The notes below the pieces were generated by a model. That model did not search any database. It was not told the origin of the DNA and worked only from the letters and a program-made list of their open reading frames with translations. Positions 29,460 to 40,976 of a stretch of 41,604 nucleotides of DNA are shown here, piece after piece; positions within the stretch are counted from its first letter, which is position 1, and each line of letters starts with the position of its first letter. This DNA is from Blakeslea trispora (Eukaryota > Mucoromycota > Mucoromycetes > Mucorales > Choanephoraceae), in NCBI GenBank assembly GCA_025331445.1, contig JAIWNE010000186.1, positions 1 through 41,604 on the forward strand, given 5' to 3'. A program made the translations under genes and the position numbers.

Positions 29460-32400
29460 TTACAAAATGGTATGGCCGCGCAAGCGATTGTTTAGTTTTT
29501 GATAGTATTTGGCATCTAACCATATTACTTTGTAGTGAAGAAGTTCGTCGTCATATCTTACGAGACCTACAGTAGTGAGAATGTCCCTCACTTCACACAC
29601 CATATAGGGACCGTTATTTCTTTCATCATCGTAATTAGCCTTGATAATTCCATAATCGTCCATATCGGTATCAAGAATTACAGACAACAGGGCGAGAAAA
29701 CGTATACTACCATTGAATTTGTGCTCAAAAAAGAACACAACCTCACCTAAATACCAGAATTTTTGTTGTCTGCTAATGACAATACATGTTAGCGATTTGA
29801 AAAGTTAGGAAGAATATGGCAAGTACCTGGTAATATGCTTTGCTTCAAACAAGACAAGATGATTTGCTCGACGAATCTGGCTCTGATATTGTCGATACCA
29901 TCTTGACTGGAAGACAAAGCCGTTGTGCAACATTCGAGCTGCCAGCATTATTTTCTCTCCATAGTTGACAATACTCGACAGTCCCAATCGATTGTAAAAT
30001 CTCTGCAAAGCATCAACACAAACAGGGACAGGTACATCAACAACAATATCTTCACGATTGAGAGATACATTTGAAAACTTTTCCCATAGTTGAGGCCATC
30101 TATCTGGTTGTGTAGGATGGTCATGGTAATCATTTCGAATGTTTGTTTCAGGTGAGCTGATTTGGTCGAAAGCTTCAGTAACATCGGTTTGATTAAAAAA
30201 ATTGAATCTTGTGTGAATGTTACTGATTTCTTTGTTAGGCTTGGACATCGAGAATACTTTGTTGCTATATAGTTTGATAGTTCTTTCGAGAGATCTACAA
30301 GAATAGTATCGAAGGGGTCCGTGTTGTCTGATGAGATCGGCTACATGATAAACGGCAAAGTGACAATTCATTGTCCAAACTCGCATGCTCAATTGGTCTT
30401 CTGCTACGCTTTGTTGAAGAAAGTCAGCCCATTGTTTGAAGGATCTATTTTATGAGATGTTAAAATCGAATACAATCGGCAGCATAAAAATAAAAAGGTA
30501 CCTTTCCATATATTGTAACTCCTCAACGGTGATACATCTTTGCAGACTTATAGAACATGCACTCACTAAATGCATTAATGCGTTTCTGGTTTGAACGCTT
30601 CTCATGTAAGGTACAATTACAGTAGGAACAACGTGCAATAGAATATGCTGCCAATCAACAGCCCTGTAGAAACCTGCTCTGTGATCAAAAGTGAAATCAA
30701 ACATGGAAGGAGTTGTCTTTTTACTTTGATTGATCCATTGACCAAGCTTATCGCCAAAAGTTCTCAGTGTAAAGCCTTCTATTGTGTCAAACGCATAGCT
30801 GGACATATTTGCAGGCATGAACTTGTTTCGGGTTGGCTTTTCCAAAAGATTGAAAACAAGATGACCTATTCCATGACCTAACATATGCAACTCATCGCCA
30901 AAAAAGGAAAATGGGCCCAAGAAAGTTGGCAAACTAGTGATCAGATCAGATACACCACGCATTCCATGTTCCTTTGATAACTGTTAGTAAACGAGTTATA
31001 TAACTGTGGTGTGATATGCCTTACAATGTCTCCTTCAATCAAGCTTTCAGCAGTACGATCATCGCCAACACCAGAGAAATACTTTCCATGTGTAATATTT
31101 TGACGATAACTATCTGCTCTCACATCACAGATTCGACAACCGTAAGTACCTGTATGGCCACCAAAATGCATGATTTCAGCAATACCTGGTATGTCGCCGG
31201 TAAAACCAAGTATTGCAACCTTACCATTAAACTTTTCGACACATCACGCTTAATAATCAGACCACGACGATACAACTGATTAACTCGGCTATCAAAGGTT
31301 GCAAAAAGACACAAGCATTTTGGCTTTCCTGGACAAATGGCTATTTGAATCATGTTTTTTTCTTTTGTTCTATAAAGTTTAAAGCAAAGTAAGTTAATAT
31401 GTTCGATGAGGGTAAACATGAATCAATGTTTATACCTATACTCAGGATGAATGTTTAGAATCAGGCAGTTAATCATGACTTGGTGTGCTTTCTGTACATG
31501 CTTTGGCTGATAGCCGTCAACGAAAATCAACAAACAGATGGTATTGTCCTCTAGAACTCCTTCATTCAACAAACGTTGGTATGCGGACCTGAAAAGACAT
31601 CTCGATACTGGTTGTTTGATGCTGAATGATCAAAGAAATGATTGCGGTAGTCAAGCATATCGCTTCGTTTTGGGTCTGCATAGAATTCCGTCAAAGCATT
31701 GGCAATTGACGTGTAAGCCATCGTGCTTTCAGATTTCAAAGTGGGCAGAGGCATATTTGGATCGCGTTCAGTGTTATTTCTGGCCTCTTCCACTTGAGTA
31801 ATGTTGCTGTAACGAGGACGCTGACATGGTTCGTATTGACAAGTCAAAATATCCGGACTGTCAAGAGGAAACATGTAACATCCATTTGCACAGATGTCAT
31901 GTTTGACGATTGTGGTCGAGTTGTTATAGATGAAACGACGGTAAGTGTCAGGTGATTTAAACAAGTTTTCATTCAAAAGATCTTCTACATGTAAAAAGTC
32001 ATCAGCTTGAAAATAATTACATTACGATTGAATAAAAAGTACCATCTAAATGCATTGGCATGATCTCTTTGTTGAGATACTTGACAATCTCTCTTTGACC
32101 TTGACGAGAGACATTGAATTTATCTAGCAAATGCATAAAACCCATTGCTTTTACATCAAATTGACTGATGTTGCAGCTGTCAATCCATTCTTTAACAATC
32201 GGTTCATCATCTAAAGAACATGTTTCAATAACATTTATTTGCATTGTTTGTGTGATGTTTAACTTACTTGATGGCTCTTCTATGTCACTAGAAGATTGCT
32301 CTACAACTGGATCGTTATTGCTGTCTAACATCTCAATGTCTTCAATCACAAAATCAGCCGGATTAACTTGCTGACTTTGAGTAGCATCGTATGCTCTTTC

Positions 32401-32491
32401 AGCGGCTCTTCGAACACATTTGGACTTTCTTTTGTGGGCATTGAGTTTGGCAATGCTAATGAAAGTAGCGGAACAGGTAGGACAGTGGACA
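29460..32491 (-). pseudogene. Tnp2/Plavaka-like transposase 2, multi-exon and frameshifted
   Basis: Minus-strand exons are separated by introns at 32042-32006, 31435-31370, 31024-30981, 30501-30446 and about 29826-29753. The N-terminus has a CPTC...H zinc-finger-like motif (near 32485-32425) without an in-frame ATG. Central signatures include VFSGPH, ICLLIFVDGYQPK, CPGKPKCLCLF, the GDIPGIAEIMHFGGHTGTYGCRICD block and DELHMLGHGIG. VDWQHILLHVVPTVIVPYM and HGPLRYYSCRSLERTI follow; the last two match a transposase domain common in Mucorales. Single-base frame changes are seen near 32490, 31590 and 31230, and the last splice is uncertain. It is divergent from the coiled-coil gene at 33496. Terminal repeats were not found. 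Confidence 0.7.
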
Positions 32492-33495
32492 TTTTAAAAA
32501 GGTGTGATGTGATGTGTGATTATAATGAATTTAGAAATAAAAACTGGTCGATGATTGCAAGAACCTCTCTATTTATATAATAGAATCATAAAGAGCATAT
32601 TCTTTCATACTTCCATAAAAGGAGGTAAATAAAAAGTTTAAAATATAATAGTTGCCAAATTAACTTTCAACATGCAACTATTAATAAATTTACTTTTATG
32701 AGTGATGCATTTCAACAAGGCTAATAATAACTAAAAGCAGTCTATAATGAAAGTCTTTTTTAATTCTCTTTTATTTAAAATAAACTCTTGGTTTATTTTA
32801 TAGATACTCCCCTTTTTTGATTGCCCTTGAAATTATATATCCTAAAATGTAGCGCGCTCAGATTGTTTCAGTAGCTTAGCAAACAATGATTTAAATAAGC
32901 TTGATTTCATAAATCAACCTTACCGTTTGATGAAAAGGGTGATCAATTATCTACACTAAAATCGAATTAACTAGGCTTTTATTACTGGCACTCTATGTCA
33001 TTCAAAATTTGATAACTTTTTTGCTTTTTACCACTTTTGGTTTTAATGTACTATTTATGTTATCATAAGCAGATTACTCTAATGTCCTTTAAGCAAAAGT
33101 TTGTCAATATTATATTATCATCTAATAAGATGCAAAGTTGTTATGTTCCTCTAAATGTTACAAGTCTCATATATTCAAATGGTTCAAGTTGCAACAAATT
33201 TGAGTTACTAATGTGTTAGATTAAGTGAGTATGTAAATTGCATATCCTACATAAGTTCATTACTTGAACTTATATTTATAAATAGATCTCTATAATGAAC
33301 CAAGCAATACTATTTATTTAGAAATTTAAAGAATTTTATGTATGTTGAAGTATACACTTTAACGAAACTTTTTCGGCATGCAGTATTGTTATTCATTTTA
33401 AAATAGAAAATCATGTATAAATAGCTTTTCTTAAATTTGAATGATTTCGTATACATTTCTCAACTTCCATCAAACTTATTCTCTGATCAACACCA
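32492..33495. promoter_or_regulatory. Divergent intergenic region with TATA boxes
   Basis: The 1-kb gap separates transposase 2 (minus) from the coiled-coil gene (plus). TATATAAATAG reads on the minus strand near 32568-32580, about 80 bases before the minus-strand N-terminal region. TATAAATAG lies near 33416-33424, about 75 bases before the ATG at 33496, and another copy lies near 33277-33285. No coding region was recognised. Confidence 0.5.
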
Positions 33496-34426
33496 ATGCC
33501 ATTCCAAAATCCCATAGTCGAAAGCATTCACGATAGTTGTGTTCAAATGGAAAGAAAGATCGATAATCTAGAGACACAGATGACTTTCATGAGTGAGCGA
33601 ATCAACTCTTTAACAAATGTAGTAATGGAGATGAGCAACACATTGAAACGCATTGAATCAAGTAAGTAACACATTGAATTTGCTTTCTAATAAACAACTT
33701 ACATCTCATTGAAAACAGCTTCAAACTTGCAAGGCTCAACATCATCTGCAGATAATTTTAGCCATATGCCTGAAATAATTGAGAAGCCCACAAAGAGCTT
33801 TCTCAATTGTCAGCAATCAAACTACACACAAGAACAAGTCAGATACTTTTTAAATCTTTGGCTACCTAATGAGATTGCTTTAAGCCAAGACGACGATGCT
33901 GACACCCGATTACTCAAAAGAATGAGATTCAACACATATTACCAAGACCTTTGTACAATAGGCTCAGTCGCAATAGATAGAGAGAAGTTGAGAATGAAGC
34001 GAAACAACTACAATTGGGAAGAAAAGTCTTTCAAATCGTTAGAGCTTGACTATCGAAAAAGCATGGTTGACAATTTTCAACGAACAGCAATCGATCTTCA
34101 TTATCCTGTCAATCGTTGCAAAGACCAATGGCTTGCTGAAACCTTGTTAGCCTATATGTATCACAACCGTCAAAGCAAAAGAAAATCAAGGGTAACAATT
34201 TTCAATGTATAGATTAAATGTATGTCTGCTTGCATATACTCATACTTATCGTTGTTAGAAAACCGCTTCAGAACATGAATTTCCTGAGTCGGATAATTCT
34301 CAATCTGTATCTTATGAGCAAATGTCAATTGCTTCACAAAGCCAATCGTAAGCATTTACTAAGAAGCTTGATTAATTGAATCTAATAGAACCTTCGTTTT
34401 TCAGACAATTAGATTTGCTAGAATAA
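33496..34426 (+). CDS. Uncharacterised 249-residue coiled-coil protein, four exons, intact
   Basis: Exons are 33496-33661, 33719-34191, 34259-34347 and 34405-34426, with introns of 57, 67 and 57 bp carrying GTAAGT/GTAACA/GTAAGC donors and AG acceptors. Spliced length is exactly 250 codons including TAA. The N-terminal ~55 residues form a likely coiled coil (MERKIDNLETQMTFMSERIN). A middle domain begins YTQEQVRYFLNLWLPNEIAL and includes LLKRMRFNTYYQDLCT, LRMKRNNYNWEEK and NRCKDQWLAETLLAYMYHNR. A basic run QSKRKSR ends exon 2, and a Ser/Glu-rich tail ends SQLDLLE. No known family was recognised. The conserved Trp and basic residues would suit a DNA-binding domain, but that is inference. It is the only clearly unbroken multi-exon gene here. 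Confidence 0.75.
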
Positions 34427-37350
34427 ATTCTGTTTTTCTTATGTTTCCCAAATCGCAAGTACTTATTTCACTCCTTAACATGAGAATCTGTATTCTTTCT
34501 AGTTTTTCACTTTTGAAGGCTGTATTGCGTAACAAATATGTGTCAAGCATGATTTCATTTAACGTTTCTTTCCTTGTTCATAAATAACTACAATACTCTT
34601 ATTTCAGAGTTTATAAAACAGTGTGTTCGCTCCCTCTCAATTTGTTTACAAATGTAGTTATCTTTTGGTGTTTTTTTCTTTAATGACAACCTAATTTCAA
34701 AAATTCTACTTTTTTAAATATAAAGATGTGCACTCGATTAGACTATTTCTTTAGGAATCGACCAATAGAAATTGAGAGCTTTCGAATTGTTTTGAAGTAC
34801 CGTCACTAACGCTAAGCCTACCTGCTCTGAAGGTTTTTTTTTCTTCTCTTTATTTTTTCGAGATCGTCTTCTTTGTAGTGTGCTCATGTAGGTTCATCAT
34901 GTACACATGTAGAGCAGATGAGTACCAAGAAAGTTAACCTGAATTTATAGAAATCGACTGCTTGTATTGGAGCAACACCCTCTTTATGTCTCTCTCTTTT
35001 TTTTTCAATTTCTACTATTTTCAACGATCATGCATTCGAAATAAAGACGCGACTATTTCTTCGGTTCTCAATATACAATCAGTATCTGCTTTGCTTTTTT
35101 TTATCGATATAGCGTTACAATCAACAGCATATTTTTCGAGGGGTCATTATTCGACAAAAATGATTTCGTACAAGCTGCAATTTTTTCTAGTCGCTACAAC
35201 TTATTTGTCAGTGCCTTTTGATTAAGGTAAAGGTATGAGAAAAAGAAACAATGATTATACCTTTTGAGCGCTTGTAACTATATCTTTTGATAGGTTCACG
35301 AAAAGAGAACATTTAGAATTGGAAATCCATTGCTAAGAAGACAAAGATGTTATAATCTACTGCACTATCTTGAGAAGGTTCAACAGATTTTGACAAAGGA
35401 TTATTATCACATTTAGACAACTCAGCATGCATAAGGGTGCGTTCTCTCAAGTCGAAACATTTGTCACGGTCTTTTTTTAAAGATGCATTGTTTCTTGAAT
35501 GTAACATATAACTGCCTACTTATATCTACAAGGTTTGCTTCAATACTATTTAAAGAGGCTGTTTATTAAAATATCTCCCAAAATGTTAGTAGGCGCCTTA
35601 TTGTATAAGCTTTTGTCTTATAAGGAATGTCTGACAGAAGGATTCTTTTGAAGGATGTACAAGATGATGGATTGGAAAGCTTGTTTATGTGAAATGAATA
35701 AAGGTTATCAACAATGTTAAATGCTATTGATTAATGATCAATTATCGGTTTTTTTGGTAAACTGAAGACATTCAAAGGTATACGGAGCGAAGCAATGAAG
35801 CAAGATAGTCTTTAAGCCGCCTTGAGTTACTTTATGATAACCTTAAATGTGGTAGAAACTCTCATCAGCTTCTTTTTATACTACACCTTATTGTTGAGAA
35901 CGTTTGGAGAAACAAATCAAAAGCAATACAGATATCAGCTACAAGGTGGAAGGCTTAAAAGCTAACAAACCCTTTTTAAATGGCTCTTCTTATTCACTAA
36001 CGGGTATTGTTCATCAAAAGAAGTGTATTTTAACAATATTAATGGCTAACTATTTAATCGCAGTCTTTTAAGTGCACGATTACTCTTTACGGTTCTACTA
36101 AAAAGGCATTAGGTTTCATGGTTAAAAGGGTACTATTTTTTAAAACTGCCCAATTTGTTTCTAAAGGATCTTTATTTGCTATGTGTTAACATTCATCTTT
36201 GATGTCTAAAAACTACAATACCTAATTTAGACTATCAAACATTCGTTACATATTTGGAGACAATCTTTAGCTGAGATAAAACATCCATCTTTTTCATCAT
36301 TCATACTTTTTAATTCTTTCCTTTTATTTTGTTCCACTTTCGCTTTTTTTTTTGTGAATTTTATAACCGTCTTATATACACCTCTCTATAAAGCAACCAC
36401 CCAATTCCAGCCGTTATGTTTATTAATTTACAACATCATTAACTGCCTTATAAGCGCGATTAAAGACAGACTACCATGAACGATCACACTCTGTAAGAAC
36501 CTACCAAATGTTTTCTTTTGTGTTTTAATTATTGGAGATTTATTTTTATTTTTTGGGAAACCCGTTTGCTTAACAAGATCATTTATAGCACCAACTGCTC
36601 GTTCAACATGAGCTCATGTCGTTTTGCAATGGGGATGAGCGATCTGAAGATCGACATCAAGTCAAGATGTCAACTTTTTTGTACCACACTCTTCAAAATT
36701 AAAATAAAATAATCGCTTTACCTTCTCTAATTCTTTATCATCCCTTTCTTCGCCATTGGTTATACTACTTTAGCCTTGCACTTTTTCTTATCATTACACA
36801 AAGATTTAAAATTGTCTCCTTCACTTTGAGACCTATAAATTTGCCGGCAAATGACCTTCTTGCCTTTCTTTTACTCTTTGACCTTTATTTTGCAAGGTAT
36901 CTGATTTTACCTCAAGAGATTGCTTACTAAAAAATTTACCTTTACCTTTGAAATTGAAATTAAAATCGTCTTCTTTATTATTCGCTTAAAATGTTTCTCC
37001 CAAAATAGTCTGGCCCCCAACTTCCTAATTAGCATGCTTTTTGCATAAAATACTCATTGTTTGTCCCCCATTTTTAGCTCATGGCAATTTCGCACTCATG
37101 CATGACTTTTTTTTTTCTTTTGTTTTTTAATATTTCTGCTAAAAAGCAGCTTGTCTGATATTTTTTTTAGGACTTAGAATTTATTTTAAAGAAATTCAAT
37201 GGATGAAAATAGCACGCACTTGGTCAACCTTTCCAATTTGCTTCAAACTTTTAACTAAACAACCTTGAACATGTAGGAGTACAATGAACTAAAAAAATTG
37301 AATCGTTTATTTACTAAATCCATCAAATCTACTCTCCAAAACTTATCGTT
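34427..37350. other. Long gene-poor AT-rich stretch
   Basis: No convincing gene was found on either strand. Chance-like frames occur at 34962-35225, 35313-35507 (minus) and 36518-36712. T-rich runs are common. No repeat shared with the rest of the window was noticed here. Confidence 0.45.
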
Positions 37351-37600
37351 TGGGCCAAACTACCATTTTTTGGGCCAAACTACCACAGATTAAATTTTCT
37401 TGCGCTGTAGTGATTCTGTCTACCATTTTGTCTAATTTTTCCTAATTTTTCCTGCCATTCTGCCTGATTTTTCCTAATTTTTCCTGCCATTCTGCACAGT
37501 TTTTGCCTAACAATTTCTGCCATTCTGCCCAGTTTTGCCTACCATTTTGCCTGATTTTTCCTGCCCTTTCGCCTGCCATTCTGCCTGGTTTTTGCCTAGT
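37351..37600. repeat. GGGCCAAACTACCA and TGCCATTCTGCC repeat cluster
   Basis: TGGGCCAAACTACCA occurs twice in tandem (37351 and 37371, 20-base period). TGCCATTCTGCC or a close variant occurs at 37453, 37485, 37518, 37540, 37562 and 37574, separated by CCTAATTTTT-like spacers. The same TGCCATTCTGCC word occurs at 26952-26963 beside the GGGCC hairpins, so the two loci share sequence family members. Confidence 0.7.
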
Positions 37601-37907
37601 TTTTAATCCTATCCCCCTAGTATTTTCCACCATAAAAAAGCCACTATTTTCAATCAAAAAAAGTTTTTTCCTATAATAAAAGCCACTTTTTTAAGCCTCT
37701 AATCCTCTATATTTGCTGTAAACAGTCCAATTGTAAAGAAGTATATTTGCGTAAAGAAGTCCATTCTATCCAATTGAAATCATCTATTTTAATAAAAATA
37801 CCGAGGATGAACCCAATCAGAACGAAATATTGAACGTATTTTTGCGAAAAGAAGCCAATTGAAAGAACTATTTCAAGAATGTAATCCAATCAGGTCGCTC
37901 CAATGGA
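37601..37907. other. AT-rich gap before the foldback element
   Basis: No gene or recognised repeat, apart from AT-rich runs and loosely repeated GTAAAGAAGT/CCAATTG words near 37730-37770. Confidence 0.4.
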
Positions 37908-38129
37908 TACGGAACACACGTTGGAAACGAGGCAGTTCTCGTAATCTGTTTGCCGTCGTGGAAATTGAGGCAGTAACCGTGGTTCATTTGCCGTCGTGGT
38001 AACGAATGCATTAATCGAAATTCATTCGCCGTCGTGTGAAACAGATGTGTTTCGAACCTAGGTTTCCACGACGGCTAATGAATTGGGAGTGCCAAGTAGG
38101 TTTCGTACGAAGCAGACGTGTGTTCCGTA
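37908..38129. mobile_element. Foldback MITE-like element with TA ends
   Basis: TACGGAACACACGT (37908-37921) is repeated inverted as ACGTGTGTTCCGTA (38116-38129). If the terminal TA is the target duplication, this is a 218-bp Tc1/mariner-type MITE. Inside are three direct GCCGTCGTG words (near 37952, 37989 and 38026) and an inner inverted repeat pairing AATTCATTCGCCGTCGTG (about 38018) with CACGACGGCTAATGAATT (about 38070-38087). It has no coding capacity. Its ends do not match the Tc1/mariner at 24972. Confidence 0.65.
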
Positions 38130-38166
38130 AAAATCATGGTTCGTTTGCCAACCTCTTCGGTGTAGT

Positions 38167-38525
38167 GCTCTCGGTTCGATTCCTTCCGCTCCCTTTGTTC
38201 CCGCTGGGTTTTTAATGCTGTACAGCTACATTTTGGTTGCTCTGTGTTGTGGTGTTGTTTGTCTTGTTGCTGTTGCTCGGTTCTCGGGCTGGATGCCCGC
38301 CCAGGCTTAAAGAAGCATGATCATCACTAGGAGGAATAAAAAAAAAGTCTTCGTCTTAGTTAGTTAATTTAGTATAGTAATTCGCCTTTCCCCCCATCAT
38401 AGACAGTCAGTTGTAGCTCGTATGAGCTTTTCCCTTCACGTCCTTGTGGCCTGACACTTGCCCTATAGGGATCAGTCAGACATGCAATTTCCAAATAAAA
38501 AATCTTTCGCCTACACCAAGAAACC
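38167..38525 (+). repeat. SINE-like repeat, copy 2
   Basis: It matches 8614-8967 with about 97% identity from GCTCTCGG to AAGAAACC. The perfect B box GGTTCGATTCC is at 38173-38183. The upstream head differs from copy 1 and reads CTTCGGTGTAGTG, itself A-box-like. The copies differ by small indels in G/T, A and C runs and a few substitutions. Confidence 0.7.
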
Positions 38526-39240
38526 ACCTTTCTTTTAACATGTTGGAGGCTGATGAACAAAATGTTGATGTTTGCAAAACGTGGTCTATATGGAAGGGTA
38601 ATAGATGATAGGACAAGTGAAGGTACTCTCCTGAGGAACCTAGGATCCATTACTATTTCGATGAAGCAATCCTGTCAATCCCAATTTGGAAGTAAGGCTG
38701 AATCTGAAATCTTGCTATATCTCTATCTTTGCCATATGATCAATATCTCGTCTCGACCAAGCTTTGTTTATCACATACGTTCCTCATCGTTCCAAATATT
38801 TGACCTCTTTCTTGTATTTGTCTTCAATACGTTTCCATCTATGTCAACGTTCCGTCTATTTGTTTTATCTCATTTATTTTCACCAGGGCGTAGAGGGTGT
38901 ATATAGTGACTCATAATTGTAAAATAACCTTGCGAAATATTTGTTTTTTTCATATGCGGTTTCAAAGAAAAATAGGCAGAAACACAATGAAAACCGATGC
39001 GAAAACACAAGAATTGGGCCATGGGTAAAGTATTATACGAGCTTACTTTGAATAGGAGTGCTTTATAGTCGAATCATATCTAGGATAGGTCTCAAAGGGG
39101 AGTTATACTGACAAATGGCCTTTAGAGTATATAGCGATGATGATTTAGCATGTTCTACATGTATAACAATAAATGGGCTAATCGTATCGCTTTAATTTTT
39201 GGATGAGCTTGGCATATTATTGGATTTTTTAGGTGTTATG
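38526..39240. other. AT-rich stretch with an unassigned open frame
   Basis: A 117-codon open frame (38553-38906, plus) shows no recognisable domain and has a hydrophobic second half. It is probably not a gene. Nothing else was identified. Confidence 0.35.
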
Positions 39241-40976
39241 GGCAAATCAAGCTTCTTTAATTTTATTAATTTGGATCAAATAAATGCTATATATGGGTTC
39301 TTCTTTAGGCTGATTTGTAGCTCAGATGTCCTTTTTTGTAATAGGGATGCTGCATCGGGTATACCCAGATAGATTGGCATGCTTGGCTTTGATATAGGTA
39401 CCTTTTGGGATCATAAGAAGCAGTATAGGATACAGAAATGAGTTAATTTCCATGACTAGAGCCTTCAGTAAGCACATTAATTGCTTTGCAGTAGCTGCGC
39501 TTGAAAAAATATACAGCCTTAACCAAGAGTTTTTTTTCGAAATTATTTTTTTTTCTTGACAGCCATCTTGAAGCAACATGCAAGGTCATGAGCAACACTA
39601 AGTGAGAGATCACTAGTCACCAGTATACAAAAGAGTCAGAAACAATAGAGGAAGAAAGTAAATAGCATAGCAAGTCTAAAAAACAAAAAAATAAAGATGA
39701 GACGCGATCCTTTACACATGCACTTTGTCATGAGCATGTTGTGTCCTTTAGTTGTGATTGGGTACCTCATGAGTTCAGCCAACAATGAGAGCAACAGTCA
39801 GAAGTAAACAGTTGATAAAGAGGAATTCCATGGTAAGACAGTCAAGTCAAAATAATCTGTAAGCGGTATTTCACTTGTCACGAAAGAGATTCAAAAAGAT
39901 GAGGCAACCTCATCTGAGATGGAACACACATGTAAGCATGAGCAAAGGCGAGCAGACACAAAAAGAAGAAAAAACAAGCAGTAAAGTTGAAAGGAACCCC
40001 AATTCCAATCAAAAAGAGATTTGGCAACCTTTAAAAGCACAGACCATAGTAGTGGAAGGAGAGTAGGCGGATAAAGAGCATTTCTTGAAGATGAGGTAAA
40101 GAGATGGCGACATGAGAATAGACCAAGTACCCTGAACGACGGTATATTAGAGAGAAACTGTAATCCAAAAAGCTAGGACAACAACCAATGACAATACTTA
40201 GAGAGGTGGACCACATGTACACATAAGAAAGAAAATAGACATGAATGAATCAGACATAGGATGGAAGCTTGGTAAGCGATTGGATATACGATTGTCAAAG
40301 GGTTTCAAGGCAATGACTACAAATAGAGCAAGTTAATAGATGCAATGTATACAAAAGCATTTGAACATTTAAATGGAGAAATCGAAGGACCTTAGGCAAG
40401 AGTAACTTGAAAAAGACGCATCAATCCAGATAGGCAGCTTTTAAAAAGATGGTATTTAGAAAACAGTCAAAGAGGTATAAGTTTGAGCAACATGGTATAG
40501 AGCAGGCAGTTTGGATAAAGAAGTCATGGATGAGTTGGCAGAAAGCAATACAGAAGAGTGTGTCATGGATAAAAGATTGTCTATCAAAGTCAATGATGGG
40601 TATCTACACAAGTATGTATAAAGTGGATGATCAGCAGATATATACGAAAGAAAAGTTGAAGGATTCAAAGAAATAGAAGAGAAGCGTAGTCGAGTTATTG
40701 AGATATCGTCATGATAAGGTGATATACATGTAGCTATTGTAAATAAAAGAGTCAGTGATGTTGATGGATTATATGATATTTATAATAAAAAAAAGAGATA
40801 AAAGTGCTTACCTTTTGCTGTGCATTTACTAAAAAAAAAGAAAGAAAAAGAAAATGGGGGATTGAAAAAAAAGGCCAGTATATATGAGAAATATGGTAGT
40901 GATGGGAAGAAAGTATGATTCATTGACAGATCCAAGCTAAAATCATATGAAAAGGAAAATGTCTTGGATTTGCATA
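39241..40976 (+). repeat. 1.7-kb dispersed repeat, copy B
   Basis: Direct-orientation diverged copy of 27371-29115, with matching order of all recognisable blocks from GGCAAATCA to GATTTGCATA. It lacks the long A-run of copy A, having a shorter one near 40790. Confidence 0.75.

Noticed and set aside
37442..37657. Minus-strand 71-codon frame with repeated QNGR/AEWQ words
   Set aside because: The pattern arises from the TGCCATTCTGCC DNA repeats; there is no start context or gene structure.
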